Shown here piece by piece: positions 47,189 through 60,000 of a stretch of DNA of 64,000 nucleotides. The DNA lies in the NCBI GenBank assembly GCA_023014335.1, contig JAECYW010000017.1, forward strand, positions 992,001-1,056,000. Direction: 5' to 3'. The stretch's first letter is position 1, and every line of letters starts with the position of its first letter. A program made the translations under genes and the position numbers. This stretch comes from Galerina marginata (taxonomy: Eukaryota > Basidiomycota > Agaricomycetes > Agaricales > Galerinaceae). A model generated the notes under the pieces. It made no database searches. It was not told the DNA's origin and saw only the letters and a list, made by a program, of their open reading frames with translations.

Positions 47189-50100
47189 ATGTCGATGAAA
47201 GCTGTGAGTGTATATATGTGACAAATTTTCTTAGCCTAACTTGGAATCCTTCTCCTCTCCGTAGATCGTAAAATGTAAATATTTCGATTGAACCGTAGCT
47301 ATTCAAAATCTCACGACGAATACTGTCAGCTGTGATATCTGGCGACTCTCTTGTTCTGCGCGGCCGGCCAGGTCCGCAAGGTCAGCCTCCTAAAGAACGG
47401 TGCGTATTGGGTGTAATGAATTCTGCGTTTAGAATGTGAAACTGAACCCTATCTCTGTAGAGTATTACATCTTGCCGATTTATCTGCTCCTCGGCTTGGG
47501 ACATCAACCAGAGAGGACGAGGTGAGCGTTGATTGCATTTGCAGAGGATTGCTTTTGAACGAGTGATAGCCATGGGCATTCGAATCCCGCGAATTCCTCC
47601 GTCAATTAGCTGTCGGGAAAGAGATATCTTTCACCTCCATTCACTCACTGCCATCTAATGACGATGTACCCCGCGACCTTGGTAACGCAGAGATTGGTGG
47701 GGTAGATCTTTCTACCGAACTTCTAAGGAGCGGTTGGGCAAAGCTCAAAGAAATTAAGCGAGAACCATCTGAAGAGGATAATAAAAAGAAAGACATCGAA
47801 AATGAAGCCAAAAGTGCTGGCAAAGGCATTTGGAACCCCCATGGCCAGACTGTAAGAAATGCTTTTTACGCCATAGTTTCGATCTGATAAGTCTCTTAGG
47901 CGCGCGCCGTTCATCATACCATGCCCGCCGACTCACAGGCTTTCGTAACTGAATGGAAAGGGAAGCCTTTGGATGGTAAAGTTTTAATGTAATGTTACCA
48001 TGCTTTCTGACATTCATGACGCAATTCAGCTCTTGTCGAGCAGGTAAGAGATGGCACAACATTCCGCGTGCGGTTGATCATGCCTGATGGTGAACACCAA
48101 ATGGTTAACATCACCTTGGCCGGTGCAAAAAGCAGTCGCGCGTCGACTAAACAGGGAGAACCATCTGAGCCTTGGGGAGAAGAGGTAAATCACTAACTAG
48201 TTCCATTTCTCTTCCTTTTCATCACTCCCGTTATAGGCAAAATTCTTCACAGAGTCTCGTCTACTGCAACGTCCTGTAAAAGTTCAAATACTCTCTCTTC
48301 CCCATTCAACCGCGACGCCTTTCCAAAGTTCTGCTAATGTCTCCGCCCCCCCTCCCGCCAGCATCTATATCGGAACAGGTCGGTTCGATTTTAAGGACAA
48401 AAATGACTAGGTCCAGAGTTCCTAACGCTTTATTTTGGCTTTTTTAGTGATTCACCCTGCTGGTAATGTAGCAGAGCACTTGGTTGCCGCTGGTTTAGCT
48501 CGTGTTATTGATTGGCATGCTGGCATGCTGTCAAGCGGCGGTGGTATGGAACGACTTCGAGCAACTGAAAAGACTGCCAAGGAAAGGCGTTTATGCCTCT
48601 ATGCCAACCTTCCCGCTGCTGCTGCTACCGGGAAGGCAAATGGTGGCGCTATTTCCTCCAACGGACAATCGAGAACTTATGATGCCACAGTCGTCCGGGT
48701 TTGGAGTGGGGACCAAGTCTCCGCCGTTGAAAAGGATACAAATATTGAACGTCGCTTGCAACTAAGTTCAACCCGTGGTCCGAAGTACGTCTTCGTATCC
48801 CATTTCCCATACTTGTACTGACTTCAAAGATTGAAGACTCTCCGATCCACGTCAGGCCTCCTATGCTCAAGAGGCCAGGGAATTCCTAAGGAAAAAACTT
48901 ATTGGTAAACATGTTAAAGTTCAAATAGACTTTATCCGCCCCCGCGAAGGCGAGTTCGAGGAGCGTGAGTGTGCTACCATCCGTTACGGCGGCCATGGCG
49001 CGTAAGGATCTCGCTCTAGTTGCAATGCTAAGTAAACATGGCTGACCTGCATTTTCCAGCAACGTTGCCGAACAATTGATTGAGAAGGGCCTGGCGAGCA
49101 TCGTACGGCACAGGCGTGATGATGAAGACAGATCCCCAGATTACGACAAATTGATGGCGGCAGAACAATTGTTGGACCCTCTTATTCCTTCTTTGTTCCA
49201 AGGGAGTTAATTAATCCTTTACCATAGAGCTGTTGCTGATCAACGAGGCATCCATTCCGGAAAAGAAATACCCCCACCGAAACAGCCTCTAAATATCTCA
49301 GAAGTGCGTTCACGTGGCTTTTTTCTCGACTGTTTTGACAATCCATCTAGACTAGCACTCGAGCAACTCAATTTTTAAACGGTTTCAAGCGACTGGGAAA
49401 GATTCCGGCAGTGGTCGATTATGTCGCCGCTGGATCACGCTTTAAGTTCGTGTTCGAAGTTTAGGATATTACGAATACTAATACATGAGATAGAATATTT
49501 CTGCCTAAGGACAACCAAACCCTTACTCTGGTGCTCGCGGGTGGGTAGTTTTTTGTTCCGGCGTAGTGCTCTGCTCCAACTTCTGAATGCGTAATTTCAG
49601 GCATTCGTGCACCAAGGACAGCTCGCAATACTTCCGAGAAGAGCGAACCATTTGGTTCCGAGGCATATGAATTTGCTTCACGTAGATACATGCAAAGGGA
49701 CATTGAATTCGAGGTTGAGAGCATCGATAAATCTGGTGGCTTCATTGGATCACTTTATGTGAACAAGACAGAAAATGTGGCCCTGACTTTAGTCAAGGAG
49801 GGCCTAGCGACTATCCATGCGTTTTCTGCTGAAGGTCTTTCGTGGGCTAAACAACTATATGATGCCGAGGTAGGATATGTCACTGTGAAAAGATTGTGGG
49901 GTACCTAAAATACTTATCTCGCAGGAGGAGGCGAAGCGAGCTAAACGCAATGTATGTCTATCAGTCTTATCTGCAGTTCTCCTCCTCAACCCTTTAATAG
50001 ATCTGGAGTGACTATGACGAAGAAGCAGCAAAGGCGGCGGAAGGGGCTGTCGAGGACGAAGTTGAAACGGGTGCTTTGAAACCTGAATATCTCGACGTCA

Positions 50101-50903
50101 TCGTCAGTGACGTTCGAACAAAAAATGGCTTCCAATTTTCGGTCCAGGTTCTCAACACGCAAGGTACCTATCTCCTTTCTCCTATCAACTAATTGTCTGT
50201 TCTGACTATCATTCCTAATAGGTATTGCGGCTCTGGAAAAACTTATGCGGGAATTTTCCTTACATCATCGCTCTCCTATGTCGCCCCCACCGGGCTTCGT
50301 ACCTAAGGGCGGGGATCTGGTTTCAGCCAAATTCTCCGATGGTGCTTGGTATCGGGCTAAAATCCGAAGAGCATCCCCAGTCAAGAAGGAAGCGGAAGTG
50401 ACCTTCATTGATTACGGGAACCAAGACACCGTTGCTTTCTCAAACATTCGTCCACTTGATGCCCAGTTCCGATCGCTGCCAGGACAGGCTCAAGACGCAC
50501 GCTTAAGGTTTGTCCAACAGTATTGCATACTTTACAAGTCACTAATAACCGGTGCAGTTTTGTCAAGCTTGCTGATGCTGACAGTGATTATCACACTGAA
50601 GCCGTTGAACGTTTCCGCGCCGTTTGCGAAGGCCGCAAATTAGTCGCTAATATCGACCACAAAGAAGGTTCCCAGCTTCACCTTCGTCTTATGGACCCCT
50701 CAAATCCTGCTGCGGCTGAGGACCCCCTGACATGCATCAACGCTGATCTTGTCAGTGAGGGTCTAGCCTCCGTTGACCGAAAAGGATGCAAATATATTTC
50801 ATCTTACCCGCAAGTGCTCAAAAAACTACAGGGCTCAATTGCAGAAGCCAAACGTGATCGCGCTGGCATGTTTGAATTCGGAGACGTTGAAGAAGACGAG
50901 TAG
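47189..50903 (+). CDS. SND1: Tudor-SN/SND1, staphylococcal nuclease and Tudor domain protein
   Basis: Four staphylococcal-nuclease-like domains follow in order. They begin [20 protein letters not shown], then [40 protein letters not shown] and [20 protein letters not shown] Tudor domain ([31 protein letters not shown]) then splits a last nuclease-like fold that ends [10 protein letters not shown]. Tudor-SN acts in RNA silencing, RNA stability and stress granules. Exon 1 is only 15 nt (47189-47203) and exon 2 is 10 nt (47265-47274); the spliced N terminus reads [20 protein letters not shown], as expected. About twelve introns fit, one with an unusual GTTGGA donor near 49173. No frame breaks were found. 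Confidence 0.95.
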
Positions 50904-51020
50904 TTAAAAACTCAACGTGGGTCCGTATATAACACCCTCATCTTATCCTCAACAAGTTTAGGCACAAAAGGATAATTTTGAAAGGACGGTAACCCAAAAA
51001 AAAAATTCATTACATCGCTT

Positions 51021-54000
51021 CTATGAACCCATTTGCACCTTGAAGAGTTCTTTCTGCCTGAATTCCTCGCGTGCAAGGCTCTCCCATATTGCAACAGGAT
51101 TGTTAACTCTAAATTAATAAACAGTGTTGTCAATTTCCACTGGGTTGGCGCGATTTGTATCATAGCACTCACGTCTCGAAAGTGAGGGGAAAGTTCAGAG
51201 TCGCAGGATGAGCCTGCCATTCTAAATAATAATACAATCATCAAATGTCGATTGACAGAGCCAAGGACGTGTAGGATAAACAAACCTTCTGGCTCTTCAG
51301 GATCGTCGATACCGTAACCAAGTCTCCACGTGATGCCTTGCAAGCTGTTTGTTGAACTGAACAAAAGCAACAAGAGATGAGAACGAATGTTTTCAGGAAG
51401 AAACAGGTGAACACACAAGTCTGGAGGCGCGAGGGAATGATTCTTGAGCTTGGTTGTCTAATAGCGAACTCCAGGTAAATGGGATGCCTTGGATAGTTGT
51501 GGGCACTAGACCAACCTTAATTTCCGTGTCGATGCTGGAGAAGTCGGTAGATTGACCACCAACCACACCACAGTATTCCTGTGGTATGTCCTCTTTTCCT
51601 CCAACGACAACTGTTCTGACGCCTTCTGATTTAGCCATGGTAATCTAAAAAAAAGTTATGAATGACATTCAAAATGGTGAATCCTCCAGGAAGTCCGTAC
51701 GCTGAATAGAGAACACGAGCTCGCGCATCTAGAACTTGTTATTCAGAAATATAATAACGAGGCCAGAGGGGATTGCTTACCGGCCGTTCGAGACGATTAA
51801 TACATTTTTCGCTTCGAACAGAGTGTAATCCGGCGTCACCCAACCGAACGGCTGACACTCTTGCCCCAACCTATTTATAAGGTGGTCAACATGCCGGACT
51901 TGACGTAAAACATAAAGGTTCCCTGGCACCTTTGACTGAACGAATCCTGGTGGCCATTGATAAGCACATCAACGGGCTTTAACCAGTCGGATTGAGCCGG
52001 GAATGGTAGGTGCGAGGCATTGGTCCATTGTATTGGATTATAGGATAGCATTTCTTTTGGGTCTCCACCTGATGCGATCGTATGGACGATTAACTGGGCC
52101 AATGGGCCAGCGCGAGTCTTTGTATCGAGACCCGCCTGAGGTTCCGTTGATTTTTTGGGACCTATGATCTCAAGGTATTGTCAGTGTTTAGAAATCATTG
52201 ACTTGGGAGACTTCGAAGTACTAGGCGGTGGAGCCACTAATATGCTATTGTCAGTACCATATACCATCTGAAAGATAGACGCCAGCTTACATGAGCAATG
52301 CATATATACCCTGTTTCCGTAACTCAGCAACCCTTCATCACCAAGAAACAAGACACATTACCTCCTCCATTATTGGTCTGAACAAGTAGATATTAGAAAG
52401 TAAAGAGGGAGATAGCTAAGGCGAAATTCTTACCACGTCGACGATCAAACGTGTAGCACCTTTCTCCTTGAGTCCAAGCAAGCCATTCAACAAGCTTGCC
52501 CCAAAAGTATCAAACCCCTTAGCCGAGAAGCTACCAAGAGCCAGGACGCCGGTGATGTTGTCATTTAACATGTAGAATTGCGCAACACTGTAGCTCTGAT
52601 TCAGCGCAGGCATGCTCGGCTGTAGGTGTTCTGGAAGGTCGATATTAGTAAGTGGCACTCCATCCAATATGACATTCATTGGCTGCTTCCTGGATTCTTC
52701 GGGGTTTATTGAGGGTTGCTGCTGGAAGAAGGCGATAGGAGGAGGATTTTGTTGGTATGCCTGGACGCTAACGCCATCCTCGTACAGGTCGATGCCGTTG
52801 GTCCGGTTTGTCGCCACACAGTTGTTGGCTCGGTACGACTCCAGGTCGGTGAAGTTCTTTGATGCTGTTCCGAATCGTGAACGGAAAGGAATCTATATAT
52901 CAAATTTTAGCTGCAGGTAGACAACCTAGGTGTGGAAATTACCCACCTCGAAAGTATCCTTGGTAGAGCTATTCACACGCTGTACTGTTAGCTCAACGGA
53001 ATCGACCAGAGGGTGGGCCTTGAGCGCGAAATTGCCCATGGAGTATTGCCAACCTTCAGCCCCGCGTTGATAACTCGCAAAGAAGCTAATCGTTGGTTCA
53101 AAGAAGGTTCGGCAAACCGATGTAAAAAATCACGTACGAGTTTTGGCGAGTCGCAAATGATTGATAACCGCCGGTTACCTTCGCGTTTTCGTTGACGGCG
53201 ACGAAGGGTTCTTCTCCGTCTATTAAAAACACTTTCGCGCCCGAGAGCTGTTAAAGACCGGATTTAGACGCAGGTTAAAACGGGGAATAAAAACTGAAAT
53301 TCGAACAGAAGCAAGTTTTCCTTTAAGATGGTCAGGAAGTGAATTCTTGCCAGAAGTCGATGCCATCCTCGAATTCGTTCGAGGCGACCTTGAAGGCTTC
53401 AGGTGCAATATGGACGTTCTGAGAACCGTCTTCGGCTGTCAAGAGAACGAGAGGCAGTGGAAGATATGTGATATATAATGCTTAAGGGTCAAAGTCAGAC
53501 TCAAATCGAAAATTTGTGGGATTCAAAGCTGAGCAACTTACAATCATAACAATAGTTGTATACACCGCAGTGCCCGTCGTTGACGGCTTTGAAAGAATAG
53601 TACATATCGAGGTGGAAACTCAAATTCTGAAGAGTAGCCTCGCTCGCTCATCCTGGCCAAGTCCGCGACAAGGTCTTCGTGCACTTCCTTGTCGAACGGA
53701 TGTGGTGCTTGAATCTGGTAATTCGTAGACGTGTGGAATGCCAGAGTCTTGTTAACAACTTCGATGATCTGAAAAATGAATGTTTAGGCTCTCCAGGAAC
53801 TATTGGGCCCGTGCTTTGGCTCTTACATTTGCTTTAACCACGGGATCCAGAGGGGTGAAAGCCAGACAGGCGCGCGCTTCTCGTGGGAGGACCCATTTCT
53901 TCCCTGCTATAGCCTCACAGGGGTCTAGGTCTGGTTTCGCATTAGAATCTGCAGCAAATAAAAGCCAAGATGTGAGCCAGAGTATTAAACGCGTCCGCAT
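51021..54000 (-). CDS. Secreted S41 (tail-specific protease-like) family protein
   Basis: A signal peptide (MRTRLILWLTSWLLFAADSN) precedes conserved fungal S41 segments. These are WVLPREARACLAFTPLDPVV, VNDGHCGVYNYCYD, KVTGGYQSFATRQNSFF, GAEGWQYSMGNFALKAH and VLALGSFSAKGFDTFGASLL. The catalytic serine region is NVLIVSNGRCASSCSLFSIT, with TMAKSEGVRTVVVGG after it, and the end is EEFRQKELFKVQMGS. Such proteins are secreted serine protease-like enzymes of unclear substrate. Two single-base frame breaks are suspected: an extra C at 53614-53615 (before HLDMYYSFKAVNDGH) and an extra A near 53347-53349 (before NSLPDHLKGKLAS). It is divergent from the HAD gene and convergent with SND1. Confidence 0.8.
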
Positions 54001-54175
54001 GGTTCGAAACCAAGGACTGTGGGTGGAAGTGTCAAGGGGCAGTTCGGTTGACTGACCATGCCATTTATAGCTCCGGCTGTTTCGGACCGACGACGAGGAG
54101 TGCATCAAGTTGAGTGTTCAACGTTCAACACTCGAGACTACTTAAGTTTTAACACTCATGTTGTAAAATCCAAGG
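54001..54175. promoter_or_regulatory. Divergent promoter region shared by S41 and HAD-like genes
   Basis: Only 175 bp separate the two start codons, which point away from each other. It contains the near-palindrome at 54112-54133. The region presumably holds both core promoters. Confidence 0.5.
54112..54133. repeat. 22-bp near-perfect palindrome in a divergent promoter
   Basis: The sequence GAGTGTTCAACGTTCAACAC with TC after it equals its reverse complement at all but two symmetric positions. It lies about 110 bp from one start codon and 45 bp from the other, as expected of a binding site for a dimeric transcription factor. Confidence 0.5.
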
Positions 54176-55238
54176 ATGCCTGCCATTCGCCTCGTCACAT
54201 TCGATGTTTTACACACTATAATAGCGCCCCGCCTCCCTATCCATGTTCAGTATTCTCAAGTCTTTTCGCCTTACATTGGGGTATTGCAACCAGGAACGCA
54301 TCAAGCAGTCATTCAAAGTGGGTGAGCCTCTTTAGCCTCATCGACTGTAGTAGAGTATGTACCTGATTGCCTTATGAAGCTCTGAAAGCCTTGCAGAAAC
54401 AACACCCTTCTTATAACAAAGGCGCCGAACATTGGTGGCGCGATGTCATTCGCCGTACCGCTCTTGACGCTGGAGCAAATGAGCAAGGTGCGATTCTTAA
54501 ACTGTCAGGGACAAATTATAATATTTTACCGCCTAATAATCTAGCACTCAATAGGCACCTCACCGACATTGTGAATACCCTTATGACGCGTTTTAGCTCT
54601 AAAGAAGGATACAGGGCATGCGACGATGCCATTCCTACAAGTCAGTCACCATCAATCAAATTAGCCGTGCAGCGTGGTGAATCTATCTTCAGTTCGTCGT
54701 CTCAGAGACGAGTTTGGTATCCGGACAGCAGTTGTCAGTAATGGGGACAGCCGCATTCGTACGTTTCTCTCAAACCTGAGCACAAACCTTCGTGACGTCC
54801 TACTACATTCTAGGTGCCGTTTTGGAAGACTTGGGATTCCCGATATATCTAAATCCTATTGTTTTGAGTGAAGAAGAGGGCATTGAGAAACCCTCGCGCG
54901 ACATCTTTATGAAAGCTTTAGAATTTGTGAACACAGATGCGGAGAGTGGCGAAGGAAATATCCACCCGAGCGAGTGCCTGCATGTTGGGGATGAATTGAC
55001 ATGGTAAGATTGAGCTCGAATAAAAGATGGATTTACAGTCAATCGACTAATTTACAGCGACTACAACGGGGCGAAAACCGTTGGTTGGGATGCTTTGCTG
55101 TTACGGAGGGTCGGCGTAGCCGGAGAGTTCGAACATAAAGAACTGGATGAAAATCTCGAGAATATCCAAGTAATACATGATCTAGAATCTGTTATTGATT
55201 GGGTTCAACGGAAAGGTGGAATGTGGGGGAGTAAATAG
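54176..55238 (+). CDS. HAD-superfamily protein (HDHD3-like), second catalytic Asp missing
   Basis: The spliced protein begins MPAIRLVTFDVLHTIIAPRL. HAD motifs are motif I (TFDVLHTI), motif II (TAVVSNGDSR), motif III lysine (GIEKPSRDIF) and motif IV (CLHVGDELTCDYNGAKTVGW), in the right order over about 280 residues. In phosphatases motif I is DxD; here the second aspartate position is leucine, so ordinary phosphomonoesterase activity is doubtful. Five introns fit, including GTCAGTCA..CTTCAG near 54641-54692. The order and the cap between motifs I and II resemble HDHD3. The gene ends 142 bp from the convergent bS6m gene. Confidence 0.82.
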
Positions 55239-55380
55239 CGAATTAATATAACTCTGTAATAGATATCTTGCCTGACAACTATTATTGCAAGGGAACGACA
55301 ATACGATGCAAAGTGTGCTGATGTGTAGGTTTGGGGTGCTGAAGAAGTGGAGTTTGTATCCGAGCACAGTCGAAAGCCAA

Positions 55381-55861
55381 CTAGTCGATAATGTCGGCAA
55401 CAGTGACCTTATCCGGAATTATAACCTTTTCTCCCTTCTCCGAAAGGTCCTCGATCTTATCGGCAAGTTTGAGCACTGTCCACCGTAGCACACGAGGGTC
55501 CCGGCGCATGATGCCGTTGAGCGATCTCAGCGTCCTTGGGCTCGCGTCGAAATGCAGTGTCCAATAACTAGGCCCGTGTCAAATGATGTGAATAAATAGA
55601 AAATGCTGCTGTCCGACTTACTCTCCAACACTCTGCAGAGGGCCGTGTCGTTTCATTCTTTGCGGCAATGTCCTGGTCCCCCAAGAATTGATGTTACGAA
55701 CGACACCTCCATTGTGCATGACGTGCACGGCGGATTGGCGAACCAGCTCCCGGATATGTTGCTGAGATAGATATCAGCCAGCTTGGCCAACAGAAGAGAA
55801 TAAAGGGTCTTACATATTTCGAGACGTGCGTTGTGATGCATAGCATCTCGTAGAGCGGCAT
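55381..55861 (-). CDS. Mitochondrial small-subunit ribosomal protein bS6m
   Basis: Three exons give about 126 residues: MPLYEMLCITTHVSKY, then QHIRELVRQSAVHVMHNGGV and NINSWGTRTLPQRMKRHGPL, and after an intron DYWTLHFDASPRTLRSLNGI. It ends VTVADIID. This matches the bacterial-type S6 family (MRP17/MRPS6), imported to mitochondria and bound to the small-subunit rRNA. Introns are at about 55764-55813 and 55568-55625. The start is taken at MPLY, the family N terminus; an in-frame ATG 23 codons upstream exists. Confidence 0.88.
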
Positions 55862-57083
55862 TTTGGAGAAGGACAACGTCCCAACTTCCAACGCCGAAAT
55901 GAACGGTCCGGTAAATTCTTGTAGAATCACGTGACCATAATCAAAGTATTACAACCCTCCGTTGAAGTTTGTTTTGTTCAACGCTCAATATTCAATATTC
56001 AATACCCAACTGCATATTCCATCTGGCTTGTATTGTTTTAGCCTGCTCATCGTTGGTTGTGTACGCCATTGAGAATTGGGGCAGGGATTTCGGAACGGCT
56101 GTTTCCGGGCTAGCCAATGTTCCCGAAATGGAATCGGCGTCTACAAAGGCAGCAAGAAGGACTTCTGTTCGATGAATTCCCCTTGTCTCCGCCGGAAACC
56201 GTTGCACTGCAGAGTCTCTCCTCATTAGAAGCGGGCCCGCCTTCCCATCTAAACTGCGCAGTCTAGCCACGCTCCTGGATTCAATATCAACGGGCGCTCT
56301 TCCAGGCTGATCATCGCCCTCGATCTTCATGTCGTATTTAACATTTTTCGTAACATACAATGGGATTCACCTTTGTTCGGTTCACTGGTGAGAATTGTGG
56401 CTCTCTCGCCGTGCGTTTCAGCAGCTCGAGCTTTTCTCTGGGTGCACTAGTCCCTCATGACTCCTCCGATCCACAGGATAAGGAGCCAGGCCTGCCAAAA
56501 TGGGCTATCAGTGACGTGTAAGGAACTTCTTTTATTCATTTTTTCCCGGTCGTTAACCCGCACGGTGGCTCAGAACGACTTCTCTGATGTCGAGCTTTCT
56601 GGGACACTGGATCATCATTTTGGTTTCGTTGCGTCCACGATATGGCAAACACTGCCTGCTTGGTGTGCTCGTGCTCTGCAACAAATCCGGGACTAGAGGA
56701 GTCAAGCTCATAAGAAGAACCCTGTAAGCCTATTCATGTTTGGTGCGCTACTGCTTGTAAGCATAGGCTCTGGCTTGGATAAAATCCCAAGAAAGATGCG
56801 CAACAGATTCAGGTGCTGTCCTTTTTGCTTTTTATTTGCCTAACGACAAGCCCGACCATCAGAATAGCCGTCTTCCAGATCCGCAAATCTTTGGGTACCT
56901 TTGGCCGAAAGTGGGACTTCCTTCGACCGGCGTTCTCAATTTATATCGAGCAGTCTGGGCGTGTTTGACGTCAATTAAACACTTTAATCCGTCATCTATC
57001 TACCGTTCATCACTGTCTCTTCCCTCCTACTCAAAGCCTTTTCTATCACTCTATATAGCTGTCTTCTTGCCTTCTGCCTTGCC
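55862..57083. other. Intergenic region with doubtful antisense ORF
   Basis: This 1.2-kb span separates bS6m from the Mei2-like gene. A minus-strand open frame of 122 codons (55992-56360, beginning MYVTKNVKYDMKIEGDDQPG) has no recognisable domain. A TATATA box with pyrimidine-rich sequence lies just upstream of the Mei2-like start (near 57050). Nothing else is supported. Confidence 0.4.
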
Positions 57084-60000
57084 ATGTCTAACACGTCACG
57101 TTCCAGCATCGATCTTGGTCAGTCTCCTGCACGGAACGCCCATCTCTCTACTCTCGATACCGCAGTCAAGCACACACGCACGCTACAGCACTCTCCTTCT
57201 CTACCTAATATCTGGTGGGTCGTGCGTTATTTTCTCTATCGAAAAGAAAACCTAACACAGAAGTTCGTCCATCTCGCTCGGGCAGGTTTCCTCCTCATTC
57301 CGGCCCCATTCCTCGTAACATGTCAAAAGCAGAAAGTCCGCGCGAGCAACGACCTTCAGCACCTCCGTCTCCCAAGCCCAGTTCGCCTCCCGTCAACTCA
57401 GACAAGGAAGCTCGTCCCGGGCATGTAAGATACGCCTCCATAGACCCAATACCTCATAATACATTACGCCCGAAAACCCACGCAAGGCGCCGCACCGAAC
57501 GCGATCAGCCACACTCGCTGATAACTCCTCCGCTTACACCGTCGTCGAGCATTCAAACGACTGCTAGCCGCGATTCCTCCAACGCTAATGCACAGCCGTC
57601 CTCTGAACGAGGCGATGCGACCATCAACGAAGACATCCAGGATCCTGACTCAGAGTCGACCCGCATTTTACTGGTATGTGCTTCCCCTTACTAAGGTGCA
57701 ACGCGTTTATAATATCCCCCTTATCAAGTTAGGCAATGTCAATCGCCAAATTTCTATGGAAGGCCTTAAATCAGTGGTCGTCAACGCTCTCCTAGCATCC
57801 GCCTCTGAAGGGAGCACCGACTTTGATAATTCAAAGTCATTGATTCTTTCACTTCTTCGGCACGACCCTCTCAAAGGTGTGAATGAGCGACACTTGGTTT
57901 CAAGGGGAATCATTCCCAATCGTCTTTTTCGACGTACGCGTCGCGAAATTTGCCAAGGACGTTCTTGAGACTAAAAACCTCGTTCCCTTGCGAGAATGTG
58001 TTGGGGATGAAATCGACGACAATGGAGAGCGCCGATGGCTCACGGTTCGCCTCGTAGATTTAGATGAGCTATCCAAAGCAAGCGCCTCTATTTCCTGGAT
58101 AAACATTGTTTCTCAACTAACTACTCTTTTAGAGCCTAGGTTATTCGTCGTTCTTAGATGGCGTTGACGGGTTATTTACTCTGACCGTTCAACGAGTCAA
58201 TTATACTGCCAACGACTCCGACTCGGAAGATACCCCCACGTCTGAGAGCTTCACAAAATTTGCAACGTCAGAAATAAAGATCGACCCAGAGGGTACCTCC
58301 CTTTCTCGAGGCGGAGTTAACGTCACTACCCTCCAAAGTGTCTTGAAGTCATTTGGTACAATTCGATTTTTCAATTTCATTCGACAAGAAGTAGGACAAG
58401 ACGGCGTAAGTTTTTCTTGCCGTTCATTTTTTTGCGTGGTATTAATACTAAAATTTAGAAACCCGCACTTGTGTACAATGTTGAATACCATGACTCCCGG
58501 GAAGCTGCCGCTGCCTTCCAGGAGCTAGGCACTCAAGTCATGTTCGGCATGAAGATCGTCGTTTCCGGGAAGATGGCATCGGCCACTCTTCCAACCCTAA
58601 CAGGACCTTTGCCTTCAAATATTCCCTTTCCCAACTCCTCGACAGCGGGTGAATCGTTCGGTGGCTTGACCATCGGTGCTGCGGGCTCTCAGTCGCATAT
58701 TAGACAGCGCTTCAATTATCCTGTAAAGGACGAAATACCCCCGAAAAGACAAGGAGATCGTGACAATTCGTCGTCCCGACCACCCTTCCAGGGCTTTCAC
58801 ATTCCCGGAGGCGCGACATCACCAACCTGTTTTTACACAACTCCGTGTATTGAAACAGGAAATGATGCCCAGGTCCATGCAGTGGGAGGAGTAGCGCCAG
58901 GAACCCCTCAAACTTTAAGCGCCCATCAGTATCCCCCGTTCGAGGACCGGCAATGGGACAGCGACATTATTTATCGCTCTAATTCCATTTCACCTTGCTA
59001 TACACCCGACGGTATATGTCTCTACTGCCCATCTCGAGGATCAGCCCACACGATGCCAGCCTATAATCCTGGTTTCGGCCACTATGCTGCATCACCTCTG
59101 ACGCCTGCCCCCATTTATTACCCTACCCCACCTAACAACACCCACATGCCTGGTGTCATAAATGTTACGCCGATTCCAGCCCATGGCGCTTTTGCCTATG
59201 AACAGTGCGTGGACCCACAAGCCCAACCAATTTCTAACGCTGGAGCATGGGGATTTGATCCTGCCATAGCTGCCGTCGCAGGCGGCCCAAGCACGCTGGT
59301 GCCGTTGATGGCTATGGCACCATCCCCGGCACCCTTCTTTCTGCGCGAGGATGCAGCGCTGCCGACCCCTGGGCGGCTTTATCATGCGGCATACATGCAT
59401 ACCAGGCCGGATCAAGTTTACCATCAGCGACTGACAGACCCCGCTCCTGGGCACGCCGAGTCTCCGACGCCCTTCGCGCAGATATCGACGCCGGAATCGT
59501 CGCCGTCGAGTTATCGTTCAGGGTCATTGGTCCGATACGACCCTTCCAATTCTGCAGCCAACGCTGCGGCTTCTGGCCAGCACGAACGCAACCAGCTGAA
59601 CCTGGCGAGAATCGAAGAAGGAGTCGATACGCGCACTACGGTTATGATCAAAAACATTCCGAATAAAATGAGCGACGAAGACTTGACATTGTATATTGGA
59701 AAGGTTTGTCCGAGGAGGATTGATTTCTTATATTTAAGGATGGATTTCAAGAATGGTAATTGGTCTCTCACTCTCTCTTATCGTGGAGTTGATAAATTGT
59801 TTGAACAGGGTGTAATGTCGGCTATGCCTTCGTCAATTTCATCAATGTTGAAGACTTACTTCACTTTGCCAAGGAGCGCCTCGGCGCCAAATGGTCTGTA
59901 AAATCGCAAGTTATATATCTTATAGTCCAACCCTGATCTTTGTTTCCTAGGAATATGTTCTCGAGTGAGAAGGTGCTGCAGATGAGCTACGCTAATTACC

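Noticed and set aside
55992..56360. 122-codon minus-strand ORF upstream of bS6m
   Set aside because: No domain, no signal peptide and no conserved motif. It could be real but is not supported.
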